Source of the DNA: Emticicia sp031378345
Lineage (GTDB): Bacteria > Bacteroidota > Bacteroidia > Cytophagales > Spirosomataceae
DNA: 64,000 nucleotides
Reading direction: 5' to 3'
NCBI GenBank assembly: GCA_031378345.1
Contig: JANNDY010000010.1
Span: 124,001-188,000, forward strand
Shown piece after piece: positions 51,629 through 59,930 of the stretch. Both the position numbers and the translations under genes were made by a program. The first letter of the stretch is position 1; each line of letters begins with the position of its first letter. Below the pieces are notes generated by a model. The model searched no databases and was not told where the DNA came from. It saw nothing but the letters and a program-made list of their open reading frames with translations.

Positions 51629-52525
51629 ATGTCTTACAATCAACCAATGCTCAGAGATGGAGCTTTAGAAGGAAAAACTTTTGTGGTAACTGGTGGTGGA
51701 ACTGGTCTTGGCAAATCAATGTCGAAGTATTTCCTTGAACTTGGTGCAAATGTAGTTATTACAAGTAGAAAACTGGCTATTTTGGAAGAAACTGCCCACG
51801 AATTAGAAACCCAAACTGGTGGAAAAGTCCTGCCAATTGCCTGTGATGTACGAGATTATGGTGCGATTGAAGCAATGAAAGACAAAAGTATTGCAGAATT
51901 TGGTCAGGTAAATGGTTTACTAAATAATGCCGCAGGAAATTTCATTTCACCTACAGAAAGACTTTCTCACAGAGCAATTGACACCGTTGTAGATATTGTT
52001 TTAAAGGGCAGTTATTATTCAACTTTAGCTTTTGGCAAGCATTGGATTGAGCAAAAACAACCTGCAACAGTTTTGAGCATTGTTACTACTTATGCTTCCA
52101 CAGGTTCGGCTTTTGTTGTACCATCAGCTATGGCAAAGGCAGGCGTTTTGGCAATGACTCGTAGTTTGGCTGTAGAATGGGCAAAATATGGCATTCGATT
52201 TAATGCCATTGCTCCTGGTCCATTTCCTACCAAAGGTGCTTGGGATAGACTTTTTCCGAAGGAGGCTTTTCCAGAACATTTACGTGAAAGATTCTCAGAT
52301 TATGGAAACGTGCCATTAAAAAGGGTAGGGGAACACCAAGAATTGACTAATTTGGCAGCTTATTTGATGTCAGATTTTTCATCATACATCAATGGCGAGG
52401 TAGTTACGATTGATGGCGGCGAATGGCTAAATGGTGCGGGAGAATTTAATCACCTGAACGAAATTCCAAACGAAATGTGGGACGTGATTCAAGCAGTGAT
52501 AAAATCGAATACAAAAAAGGATTAA
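51629..52525 (+). CDS. SDR-family 2,4-dienoyl-CoA reductase-like enzyme
   Basis: A 298-residue short-chain reductase of the DECR-like subgroup. It begins with the NADP-binding motif VTGGGTGLGKSMSKYFLELGANVVITSRK, followed by CDVRD, NNAAGNFISP and the catalytic region SIVTTYASTGSAFVVPSAMAKAGVLAMTRSLAVEWAKYGIRFNAIAPGPFPTKGAW. The last motif is characteristic of dienoyl-CoA reductases in beta-oxidation of unsaturated fatty acids. The substrate is inferred from that similarity. Confidence 0.85.
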   Translation: MSYNQPMLRDGALEGKTFVVTGGGTGLGKSMSKYFLELGANVVITSRKLAILEETAHELETQTGGKVLPIACDVRDYGAIEAMKDKSIAEFGQVNGLLNNAAGNFISPTERLSHRAIDTVVDIVLKGSYYSTLAFGKHWIEQKQPATVLSIVTTYASTGSAFVVPSAMAKAGVLAMTRSLAVEWAKYGIRFNAIAPGPFPTKGAWDRLFPKEAFPEHLRERFSDYGNVPLKRVGEHQELTNLAAYLMSDFSSYINGEVVTIDGGEWLNGAGEFNHLNEIPNEMWDVIQAVIKSNTKKD

Positions 52526-52597
52526 TATTAAAAACGTAGAGACAGGGCATTGCCCTGTCTCTACCAGTGCCCTGTCTCTACCATTGCCCTGTTTCTA
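52526..52597. repeat. GAGACAGGGCA hairpin/tandem repeat
   Basis: GTAGAGACAGGGCA faces TGCCCTGTCTCTAC, followed by two further, slightly degenerate TGCCCTGTNTCTAC copies. The result is a strong hairpin plus tandem half-copies between convergent genes. Confidence 0.85.
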
Positions 52598-53872
52598 CTA
52601 TGTAACCAATAATTTTTCAATCCCATAATTCTCAAACTGCCTTTCCTCAACAATTTTTTTTATTCTAAAAACTGTTTCGTATAATTCCTGAAAAGTATTA
52701 TAAAGTGGGGCAATTCCGAGCCTAATATTATTTGGTGGTCTGAAATCTGGAATAATGATTTTAGAACCATCTTGAGGTTCTATCATGGCTCTATTTATTC
52801 TATATCCTTCTTGATGTTGTATTGAAATATGCGAACCACGATTATTAATTTCTAAAGGCGAAGCGAGTGAAAAACCAAGCGGAATTAAGCAATTTTGAAT
52901 CATTTCAAGCAAAAATTCACTTTGTAAAGCACTTTTTTGCCTTAAATTTGTCATTCCAGCTTTCAAAATTATATCTAATCCAGTTTCGGTTGCAGCAAGC
53001 GAAAGGACTGAAGGTGTGCCTGTTGCAAAGCGTTGAATTGTATTTTTTTCTTCATAATTTAATCCAAAATCAAAGGGTTTCTGATGACTAAACCATGCCG
53101 AAATAGGATTTGAAAGTTTTTCTTGTAAATCTTTTCTTACATACAAAAATGCAGGCGAACCAGGCCCACCATTGAGGTATTTATAAGTACAACCCACCGC
53201 CATATCTGCATTAGATTCATTCAAATTTATAGGAACAGCACCAACCGAATGACTTAAATCCCACAAAACCAAAGCATTTTTTTTATGAGCCAAATCATTG
53301 ATTTTTTTCATATCATACATAAATGCACTTTTAAAAACCACATGACTAAGTGCCAAAAAAGATGTATTTTCGTCTAATTTGGTATCAATTTCTTCCTCAG
53401 AAATGCTGATTTTATCCTTACTCTGAATAATTTCTAAAGAATGGGATTGAAATTGTTGTGAGATTATTCCTTGTAAGACATATAAATCGGAAGGGAAATT
53501 TAGTGAATCACTGATGATTTTTTTGCGAGAAATGTCTAATTTTAATGCGGCATACGCCAATTTGTAAAAGTTGATCGAGGTATTATCACCGACTAAAACC
53601 TCGTCTGCTCTTGCACCAATAAGTGTTGCAATTTTTGCAGCAATTTTTTCAGGAAGTTCTATCCAATGCTCATTCCAACTTCTAATCAAGCCTTTTCCCC
53701 ATTGATTTTGAATCAAATTTGTAGCTAATTCAAAAGTTGTTTTTGGTAATTTCCCAAGAGAATTTCCATCTAAATAAATAATTTCATCATTTTCAAAATG
53801 ACTTTTAAACGTCGAAAGTTTGTCATTTTGGTCAAATTCAATGGCTTTTTGCTTGAAATCTTCTAAATTCAT
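52598..53872 (-). CDS. kynU: Kynureninase
   Basis: A PLP enzyme that cleaves kynurenine to anthranilate and alanine in tryptophan breakdown. The product is 424 residues. The PLP-binding lysine is in VGCTYKYLNGGPGSPAF; other family blocks are YLDGNSLGKLPK, LVGDNTSINFYKLAYAAL, LWDLSHSVGAVPI and RFATGTPSVLSLA. No other kynurenine genes are next to it. It is followed three bases later by an SGNH hydrolase gene on the same strand, so the two are co-transcribed. Confidence 0.95.
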   Translation of the reverse strand: MNLEDFKQKAIEFDQNDKLSTFKSHFENDEIIYLDGNSLGKLPKTTFELATNLIQNQWGKGLIRSWNEHWIELPEKIAAKIATLIGARADEVLVGDNTSINFYKLAYAALKLDISRKKIISDSLNFPSDLYVLQGIISQQFQSHSLEIIQSKDKISISEEEIDTKLDENTSFLALSHVVFKSAFMYDMKKINDLAHKKNALVLWDLSHSVGAVPINLNESNADMAVGCTYKYLNGGPGSPAFLYVRKDLQEKLSNPISAWFSHQKPFDFGLNYEEKNTIQRFATGTPSVLSLAATETGLDIILKAGMTNLRQKSALQSEFLLEMIQNCLIPLGFSLASPLEINNRGSHISIQHQEGYRINRAMIEPQDGSKIIIPDFRPPNNIRLGIAPLYNTFQELYETVFRIKKIVEERQFENYGIEKLLVT

Positions 53873-53875
53873 TAC

Positions 53876-54553
53876 TTATTTTAGTTTCTTGATTAAATCG
53901 GGTAATATTTTTTCAACCCATAATTGATACATTTTTCCCGAAGGATGTAAACCATCCTCGGCAATTAACGATTTATCATTTATTGCTTGACGTGAAATTG
54001 GTGTAATATCAACAAATAATACATTTCTTTTCTCCGTTTCTACTTTTTTTACGGCATTAAAAAGGTCAATTTGTGTCGCAATTTCATTTTGATTTCTGCC
54101 TGTTGCAAATGGTGTAACTCCCCAATCGGGAATAGAAACAACAAAAACATGAGAAGGATTATTTCCAGCAAATTTAATGGCAATTTCAAGTAAATCAACA
54201 AATTCTGTTCTAAATTGTTCAACGCTTCGCCCTCGATATTGATTATTTACACCTATCAAAAGTGAAACAATATCATAGGTTTGTTCGATGCGTGTGGCAT
54301 TTATTTTTGATTTCAATTCGTCTGTTGTCCAACCAGTTTTTGCAATTATTCGTGGGGAAGCTGTTGGTAAACTATGCAAAGTCAATTTTTGTGCTAATTG
54401 AACTGACCAACTTTCATTTTCAGCAACACTTTCACCAATAGTATAGCTATCGCCCAGAGCTAAATAAGATAATTCGTTTGTCATTTTTTTTGTTGGAAGT
54501 GTTGAATTACAAGAGAAAATGAATAAAAATAGTGAGATTGAAAAGAATTTCAT
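53876..54553 (-). CDS. SGNH/GDSL hydrolase lipoprotein
   Basis: A 225-residue SGNH hydrolase with a lipoprotein signal (LFIFSC, Cys15). Block I is GDSYTIGE (nucleophile Ser), block III IGVNNQYRG, and block V EDGLHPSGKMY (Asp/His). Natural substrates of such enzymes range from acetyl groups on glycans to lipids, and are unknown here. It lies just upstream of kynU in the same direction, three bases apart. Confidence 0.87.
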   Translation of the reverse strand: MKFFSISLFLFIFSCNSTLPTKKMTNELSYLALGDSYTIGESVAENESWSVQLAQKLTLHSLPTASPRIIAKTGWTTDELKSKINATRIEQTYDIVSLLIGVNNQYRGRSVEQFRTEFVDLLEIAIKFAGNNPSHVFVVSIPDWGVTPFATGRNQNEIATQIDLFNAVKKVETEKRNVLFVDITPISRQAINDKSLIAEDGLHPSGKMYQLWVEKILPDLIKKLK

Positions 54554-54624
54554 CGTTTATTGAATTTATGATTGAATAATAATATAAACGAAATAATCTA
54601 ACTATTCAGATTGAATTAAAACAA

Positions 54625-54660
54625 AAACAGCCTTCAAACTTTATCATTTGAAGGCTGTTT
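54625..54660. terminator. Terminator between two minus-strand genes
   Basis: AAACAGCCTTCAAA (54625-54638) pairs perfectly with TTTGAAGGCTGTTT (54647-54660). It separates the propeller protein from the SGNH hydrolase gene. Confidence 0.88.
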
Positions 54661-54672
54661 GATCATTTTAAT

Positions 54673-55962
54673 TTACTTAATTATTAAAATCGAATGACAA
54701 CCTCTTGGTAAAAACAACTTAAAATCTTGCTTTTGAAGCGTTGGTTTATCTCCATTTTTAACTTTCCAAAATTCAATTCCTCCGAAATGTTTTCCATAAT
54801 TAAAATTGTCAAAAATAGTTACAGCAATATTTTCGCCGAGCGAATCAAAAGCAATATTTTTTGGAAGAATTCCATCAATTTCATATTCTGCAACATTCGA
54901 CAAAGTACCATCAGATGCTAATTTTAAGAGCGAAAGTGATGCTTTTTTGTTCAAATCTGCATTTTCCCAAGGGAAGTATGATTTTCGAGCATTTGCTATA
55001 ACAACTAAACTACCATCGGGACTAATAGCAAAACCTGTTGGATTTTCACCAATTTTTGCTTTTGTTATCAAATAATGGTCGCTTGTTCCATCCAAATTAA
55101 ATTTTAATACAAACAAATCTCCAGTTGCATCAGCTACATTCTCTGATTTATTTCCAATACTATTTTTTATATCGGGCACGAGATAATACTTTCCATCTGT
55201 GGTGAATTTTCCTGCACTTGGTAAGTTTCCTACTTTTAGAGAACGTCCCAGCAGATCCAAACGAATAATTTTCCCTGTAGGACCATCACGAGTTACTTTC
55301 AAAAGTCCAACTTCCTTTGAATCTTCCATTGTATATGCAATAAAATTATTATTCGGATGCCAAGAAATGTCAGTAATTTTACCTGAAGGAAAATCTTGAG
55401 GTTTATTGATAATTCTTATTGGTTTTCCTGCGGCATCTAATTCTAAAACTTGCAATTCCTTGCCATATTCTTCACTACAAAGAGCTAAATATTCACCATT
55501 TGGACTAATATCAACTGAAATAGGATTTTTGCCAACTGGGAATTTGTATAACACCTTAGGCAAATTGATGTCACTTATATCAACAACCGTAATAAACCCC
55601 CCTGCTGGAAATTCTGAATTTACATTTCTTAATTCAGTAATGTTTTCAAGTGTCATTCCTCGTGTTTCAACAATATAAGCGATTTTAAGAATAGGAGAAA
55701 TGGCCATGCCCTTTGTTAATGCCATTGCAGAGTTTGAAACTACAATGCTTTTTATCTCATCAGAGTATTTTTCTAAGGGAAGTTTTAAGATAGAAAGGAC
55801 ATCTTTTGAGTTTTTTTCTTTTAATAATCTGCCATCAATATATGAAGAAGCTGCCATGTCGGCATCAGATAAAGTTATTATTGCTTTGGCATCGAAACTT
55901 AGTTTTTGAGCAAAAGAAGTAATACTCACAATCGAAAATATCGAAAATAGTAGTTTTTTCAT
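54673..55962 (-). CDS. Secreted beta-propeller protein
   Basis: A 429-residue exported protein; the start at 55962 (MKKLLFSIFSIVSITSFAQ) gives a clean signal peptide, while the ORF could extend to 55992. Repeats such as NPISVDISPNGEYLALCSEEYGKELQVLELD, KITDISWHPNNNFIAYTMED and NPTGFAISPDGSLVVIANARKSYFPW show a YncE/lactonase-like beta-propeller. No catalytic residues are clear. Its function, enzymatic or structural, is not known. It is followed by the SGNH hydrolase gene across a terminator. Confidence 0.75.
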   Translation of the reverse strand: MKKLLFSIFSIVSITSFAQKLSFDAKAIITLSDADMAASSYIDGRLLKEKNSKDVLSILKLPLEKYSDEIKSIVVSNSAMALTKGMAISPILKIAYIVETRGMTLENITELRNVNSEFPAGGFITVVDISDINLPKVLYKFPVGKNPISVDISPNGEYLALCSEEYGKELQVLELDAAGKPIRIINKPQDFPSGKITDISWHPNNNFIAYTMEDSKEVGLLKVTRDGPTGKIIRLDLLGRSLKVGNLPSAGKFTTDGKYYLVPDIKNSIGNKSENVADATGDLFVLKFNLDGTSDHYLITKAKIGENPTGFAISPDGSLVVIANARKSYFPWENADLNKKASLSLLKLASDGTLSNVAEYEIDGILPKNIAFDSLGENIAVTIFDNFNYGKHFGGIEFWKVKNGDKPTLQKQDFKLFLPRGCHSILIIK

Positions 55963-56055
55963 GGGAAATTTATGGACATAGCAAAACCACATTTGCAGTT
56001 TTGGAACTACAAACTTCTGAAAATTTAACCAAGTTTGAAAATTATTTACTAAAAA

Positions 56056-56373
56056 TTAACTTTCTGCATCGTAAACCTGAACTTTTTGCCATAAATGCGA
56101 GCAATTTTTGATAAAATTCAAGTGGTCTGGATGCGGTTGATAAGCTTCTTGGTCGGCAGGATTATCAAAAATAAAAGTCAATGAAAAACTATATGAAGAG
56201 TCAATAACCTCACGATTTGTATTTGCTGGTCTGCCAATGTAGGCAGTTTTGATTAAATCAATTTTAGCAAGTTCTTTCAATCCTGCATTAAGTGCAACTT
56301 GATGAGCTTCATTGTCTTTTTCTTTTAACCAAAAAAATACTGTATGAACTACCCCTGTTTTTAAATTTGACAT
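56056..56373 (-). CDS. Dabb-domain stress-responsive barrel protein
   Basis: A 105-residue dimeric alpha/beta-barrel protein. It starts MSNLKTGVVHTVFFWLKEKDNEA; the longer frame to 56466 only translates a word repeat (AATGAGTGATTTG copies). Family features are HTVFFWLK near the start, IGRPANTNREVIDSSYSFSLTFIF and the C-terminal HPDHLNFIKNCSHLWQKVQVYD. Dabb proteins are stress-linked or act in plant/bacterial aromatic metabolism; the role here is unknown. Confidence 0.85.
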   Translation of the reverse strand: MSNLKTGVVHTVFFWLKEKDNEAHQVALNAGLKELAKIDLIKTAYIGRPANTNREVIDSSYSFSLTFIFDNPADQEAYQPHPDHLNFIKNCSHLWQKVQVYDAES

Positions 56374-56374
56374 G

Positions 56375-56493
56375 AATGAGTGATTTGTGAATGAGTAATT
56401 TGTGAATGAGTGATTTGCTAAATGGGTGATTGATATACTTAAATTTTGAAAAAAATAATCACTCAATTACTAAATCACTCATTCACTTAAAGT
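56375..56493. repeat. AATGAGTG word repeat as an inverted pair before the Dabb gene
   Basis: GAATGAGTGATTTGTGAATGAGTAATTTG words (56373-56425) face the complement ATCACTCAATTACTAAATCACTCATTCAC (56457-56488). One arm touches the Dabb start codon. Confidence 0.75.
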
Positions 56494-56494
56494 T

Positions 56495-57691
56495 CTATTT
56501 CGTATTACTAAAAAATGATATTGTACCTAATAAATAATTTTGAACAGAAGAACCATGGTCGCCACCTGCAATTGAAATTAATTGGACATTTGTTGCACCA
56601 CGTTTTTGCATAGCATCATAAGCAGTTTGTGAATTGAAAAAGGGTACATAAGTATCGGCAGTTCCGTGATATAATTGGGTTGGAGTTTTTGGTTTCCAAT
56701 CAAATACATCATTGTCTTTTACGGCATTAAGTAGGGCAGTATCAGTTCCATCGGTAACGCCTTTTTTTACGGCATCACTCAAAATCGTTGTCAAACTACC
56801 CGAAATCCTTACATTTTGCTTGTCTTTTGTTATTTGAGTTGCGTATGGTTCGGCAAAATAGGCGGTCAAGGGTCTATTAAGTTTATAAATACTGTCATAA
56901 GTCAAAAGTACCCAAATGTAAGAGGCATTATGCTGTGGGTCGCCACTTGATTTGGTTGTTGCCAAGGTCTTGAAACTCAAAGTTTTATTATAAGCACCTG
57001 CCCCACAACTCGATGCTTTTAGGTTAAATTCTGTTGGAAATTCCTCTTCAATTTTCTTTTGTAAAGACATCGTTGCAAAACCGCCCTCCGAATAACCAGC
57101 AATATAAAGGTTTTGATTCCAGTTTGCTTTTTCTTTGGTAATAAATTCCTTTGCGGCTCTCAATAAATCTAAACTTGCAGTGGCCAAGCCATTTCGATGC
57201 TCATAAGAATGTGGAAGTGTGTTTGATGTGCCATAGCCAATGTAATCTGGAGCGGCAACAATATAGCCCAAAGTTGCCATCAAAGAGGCAATTGTGCCTT
57301 CTCCATTAGCACTCAGATAGGACGGAGCTTGTTTATCGTCGAAAATTGTGCCATGTTGATAGCTCAATAATGGCAATGCACCTGTCAATGCTGCCGAAGT
57401 TCCGACTGGAATTATTACTGCACCTGATGCTTGAATTTCAGTGCCGTCAGTGTTTTTTGTTTTATAAACCAACTTATATTGTTTTACGCCGCCACCAACA
57501 AATAATGCCACTGATGAACCCATAGAGGCACTTATTTGTGCCACAAATTGCTCTTTGCTTAGTTCTTTTACTAAAGTTGAACTAACCAAAACAATTGGCT
57601 CAGGGTCGGGAGTAGCTACTTTTCCGCATGACAAAGTGATAAATGTAAGCGAAAATGAAATAATAATGTATTTGAAATACTGTGTTTTCAT
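56495..57691 (-). CDS. Secreted lipase/alpha-beta hydrolase lipoprotein
   Basis: A 398-residue lipoprotein (FITLSC, Cys22) with an alpha/beta hydrolase fold of the fungal secretory lipase (LIP) type. The segment LLSYQHGTIF is the oxyanion strand; VAAPDYIGYGTS and the nucleophile elbow IAGYSEGG follow; DTYVPFFNSQTAYDAM and GGDHGSS hold the remaining triad members. It probably hydrolyses esters at the outer surface. The substrate is not known. Confidence 0.88.
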   Translation of the reverse strand: MKTQYFKYIIISFSLTFITLSCGKVATPDPEPIVLVSSTLVKELSKEQFVAQISASMGSSVALFVGGGVKQYKLVYKTKNTDGTEIQASGAVIIPVGTSAALTGALPLLSYQHGTIFDDKQAPSYLSANGEGTIASLMATLGYIVAAPDYIGYGTSNTLPHSYEHRNGLATASLDLLRAAKEFITKEKANWNQNLYIAGYSEGGFATMSLQKKIEEEFPTEFNLKASSCGAGAYNKTLSFKTLATTKSSGDPQHNASYIWVLLTYDSIYKLNRPLTAYFAEPYATQITKDKQNVRISGSLTTILSDAVKKGVTDGTDTALLNAVKDNDVFDWKPKTPTQLYHGTADTYVPFFNSQTAYDAMQKRGATNVQLISIAGGDHGSSVQNYLLGTISFFSNTK

Positions 57692-57784
57692 GAAGTTTTA
57701 GTTTTAATGACAAAAATACAAATTCTTAACGATTTACATGATTGATTTTGTATTTTTCTAAATTTAAACTTTTTTATTTTAAAC

Positions 57785-57830
57785 AAAAAAGCCATGAATG
57801 ATGCTATGAGCAAAATTTACGGCTTTTTAT
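57785..57830 (-). terminator. Weak terminator after the TIM-barrel gene
   Basis: AAAAAGCC pairs with GGCTTTTT over a long loop; the stem is short but has A- and T-runs on both sides. Confidence 0.45.
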
Positions 57831-57836
57831 TATTTA

Positions 57837-59033
57837 CTATTTAACAGCTTGTCGTGCCAATAATTTCCATTGGCCTTGCTCTTTTGTCCAAACAAGTAGC
57901 ATTTTTATATTAACATTTGAAGCAGTTCCATTTGATACAATATCGCTTATCATGTTGTATCGAACCCAAGCGACATCACCTTTCACCGTAATATCTTGGT
58001 CTTTGATGTCAAGCGAAACAATATCGAGTTTTTTGCTTACCAATGAACTAATAAAAGACTCACGTCCTTCAATCATGCCGTTGGAATGTCCATAAGTCAG
58101 TTCTTCACAAGTTAAATTGCGAAGTGCCAATGAATCGGCATTAATCATGGCTTTTTGAAGTGATTTTACAGCCAAATCTACTCCTTGTACATCAAATTCA
58201 AGCGATTTTAAATATTGTAAATGCAAAGGAAGTTGCGTAGCTGCTCTTGAAGATTCGTCTTCTATCAAATGGTATTTTACGCCAGTTTCTTTGGCAGCTT
58301 TCATTACCTCAGCAATGTTCACATCGCCTTGCCCAAGTACCACATTTCTTTCTTTGTCTTGCCTTCCATTGAGGTTATCAACTGAGCCAATCATTCTGTC
58401 TTTTAAGTGCGTAAGTGGGAATCTGCCTGGAAATTTTCTCAAAAGTGCTGCAGGATTTTGCCCTGGATTTCTCATCCAAAAAACATCCATTTCGATATTC
58501 ACATAGCGAGGGTCTGTTTTTTCCATCAGATAATCATACATTGTTCCGGGACCAGGATATGGTCGAAATTCGTAACCATGAGCATGATATAATAATGAAA
58601 TGCCTGCTTCTGCAAATTGTTTGCCTGCTTTATTGAATACTTCCACGCCTTTTTGCATATCTGCAAATGTAAAATCGTCGCCTTTGTGAGGAATCCAATA
58701 ACAAACGGCATATTCTGCTTCAAAAAACTTTAAATTTTCTATCAAAACCTTCACACTGTCGGGGTTTTCGAGTTTTTCAAAAGTTACGCCACTCGCTAAT
58801 ACATCAAAGCCATATTTATCCAACAATTTTTTATATTGAACTCTTGGCATCGTGCGTGAACCAGCACCTTCGAGTTTTCTGATGCCCATATCTTTGAGCT
58901 TTATCAAGCCTTCTTCCACACCATTTTGCATGATGCCACGGGCTGTTCCCATAATAATACCAACTTCTTGTGCTTTAACAGAGGTTAGGCTAAATGAAAT
59001 AAAAACTAAAATTAATATTATTGATTTTATCAT
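57837..59033 (-). CDS. Xylose-isomerase-like TIM barrel fused to a SnoaL/DUF4440 domain
   Basis: A 398-residue exported protein; the start at 59033 (MIKSIILILVFISFSLTSVKAQ) gives a clean signal peptide. The first part (residues 25-285) is a sugar-phosphate isomerase/epimerase barrel (AP endonuclease 2 fold) with metal ligands in YEFRPYPG, NIEMDVFWM and LTHLKDRM, then LIEDESSR. From about residue 290 a NTF2/SnoaL-like DUF4440 domain follows (LRNLTCEELTYGHSNGMIEGRESFISSLVSKKLDIVSLDIKDQDI). The fusion of these two is unusual. Substrate unknown. Confidence 0.82.
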   Translation of the reverse strand: MIKSIILILVFISFSLTSVKAQEVGIIMGTARGIMQNGVEEGLIKLKDMGIRKLEGAGSRTMPRVQYKKLLDKYGFDVLASGVTFEKLENPDSVKVLIENLKFFEAEYAVCYWIPHKGDDFTFADMQKGVEVFNKAGKQFAEAGISLLYHAHGYEFRPYPGPGTMYDYLMEKTDPRYVNIEMDVFWMRNPGQNPAALLRKFPGRFPLTHLKDRMIGSVDNLNGRQDKERNVVLGQGDVNIAEVMKAAKETGVKYHLIEDESSRAATQLPLHLQYLKSLEFDVQGVDLAVKSLQKAMINADSLALRNLTCEELTYGHSNGMIEGRESFISSLVSKKLDIVSLDIKDQDITVKGDVAWVRYNMISDIVSNGTASNVNIKMLLVWTKEQGQWKLLARQAVK

Positions 59034-59217
59034 AATTTGTAGGGGTTTAATGAGTTTATCCAAATTTATAGAAAAAAACTGAATAAATAGTATTTTAGAT
59101 CATCAGGTGTTATTTTAGAAAGAATTGATAAAAAAAGAGTAATTTTTTTTTGGTTCAATTTAATCTTTTTTTATTTCACAAAAATTGACATTTATAGAAA
59201 ATGCTTTTGTAAAAAAA

Positions 59218-59244
59218 ATAACTACCTGATTATCAGGTAGTTAT
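59218..59244 (-). terminator. Terminator of the tRNA-Ala locus
   Basis: ATAACTACCTGA pairs perfectly with TCAGGTAGTTAT. On the minus strand it is followed by eight T residues, so it terminates the transcript that includes the tRNA gene and its degenerate copies. Confidence 0.85.
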
Positions 59245-59262
59245 AAATGTTTTAAAACTTTG

Positions 59263-59570
59263 TGGAGGAGATGGGATTCGAAGCGAAACGTCGCACCGTC
59301 CTCGACTTCCAGCATACAATGCAGGTTATTTTAAGTTTGTGGAGGAGATGGGATTCGAAGCGAAACGTCGCACCGTCCACGACTTCCAGCATACAATGCA
59401 GGTTATTTTAAGTTTGTGGAGGAGATGGGATTCGAAGCGAAACGTCGCACCGTCCACGATTTCCTGTAAACCATACAGACTAAAATAAGTTTGTGGAGGA
59501 GATGGGATTCGAAGCGAAACGTCGCACCGTCCACGATTTCCTGCAAACCATACAGACTAAAATAAGTTTG
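59263..59570 (-). repeat. Four tandem 77-base 3'-fragments of tRNA-Ala with GC-rich inserts
   Basis: Units start at 59263, 59340, 59417 and 59494, an exact 77-base period leading into the intact gene at 59571. Each ends in the tRNA-Ala 3' part (TTCGAATCCCATCTCCTCCA) and carries GGACGGTGCGACGTTTCGCT in place of the GGGT of the T-arm; the core is 14 bases, GTGCGACGTTTCGC. The preceding anticodon-arm-like part is degenerate (CTGTATGGTTTGCAGG or CTGCATTGTATGCTGG). These units cannot encode functional tRNAs. Confidence 0.9.
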
Positions 59571-59644
59571 TGGAGGAGATGGGATTCGAACCCACGACTT
59601 CCTGCATGCCATGCAGACACTCTAACCAACTGAGCTACACCCCC
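59571..59644 (-). tRNA. tRNA-Ala (GGC anticodon)
   Basis: The minus strand gives a complete 74-base tRNA: acceptor GGGGGTG with the alanine identity pair G3-U70, D-arm GTAGCTCAGTTGGTTAGAGTG, anticodon stem TCTGC/GCAGG with loop ATGGCAT (anticodon GGC), T-arm with TTCGAAT, and discriminator A. CCA is not encoded. One mismatch (T6/T67) occurs in the acceptor. It is the only intact copy in a series of seven related units. Confidence 0.92.
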
Positions 59645-59660
59645 AAAAATTTCAATAGAA

Positions 59661-59748
59661 GAACCCACGACTTCTTGCATGCCATCTGTGCGACGTTTCG
59701 CCAGACACTCTAACCAAGTGGGACGCCACTCCGATAAGCTACACCCCC
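59661..59748 (-). pseudogene. Degenerate tRNA-Ala 5' fragment, copy B
   Basis: Directly upstream of the intact tRNA, with a spacing of 104 bases between starts. It keeps the acceptor 5' strand but has GTGGGACGCCACTCCGAT (+ strand, 59718-59735) in the D-arm and GTGCGACGTTTCGC (59688-59701) in the anticodon stem. It stops in the T-loop. The anticodon-stem insert is the reverse orientation of the T-arm insert in the downstream units. Confidence 0.85.
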
Positions 59749-59764
59749 AAAAATTTCAATAGAA

Positions 59765-59852
59765 GAACCCACTACTTCTTGTATGCCATCGGTGCGACTT
59801 TTCGCCAGACACTCTAACCAAGTGGGACGCCACTCCGATGAGCTACACACAC
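59765..59852 (-). pseudogene. Degenerate tRNA-Ala 5' fragment, copy A
   Basis: As copy B, 104 bases further upstream. D-arm insert at 59822-59839 is identical to that in copy B; the anticodon-stem insert GTGCGACTTTTCGC (59792-59805) differs at one base. Its acceptor strand is corrupted to GTGTGTG. It also ends at the T-loop. Confidence 0.8.
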
Positions 59853-59862
59853 TTATTTTGTG

Positions 59863-59893
59863 CAAAGATGCTCGTTTTTATTCGATAAACAAA
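59863..59893 (-). promoter_or_regulatory. Promoter of the tRNA-Ala locus
   Basis: On the minus strand TTTG (59893-59890) is followed after 19 bases by CATCTTTG (59870-59863). The start would lie just before copy A, so copies A and B, the tRNA and the 77-base units are one transcript. The box shares 12 bases (TGCAAAGATGCT, + strand) with the SAM-I riboswitch promoter. Confidence 0.7.
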
Positions 59894-59930
59894 AACATTC
59901 GTTATTCGTCATTCAAAATTTTGCATTTTC

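Noticed and set aside
59263..59570. 77-base tandem repeats as a possible CRISPR array
   Set aside because: The units are contiguous tRNA fragments with no unique spacers and no cas genes nearby.
59403..59680. Overlapping minus-strand reading frames in the tRNA repeat region
   Set aside because: They are translations of tRNA-like repeats, with no start signal or protein features.
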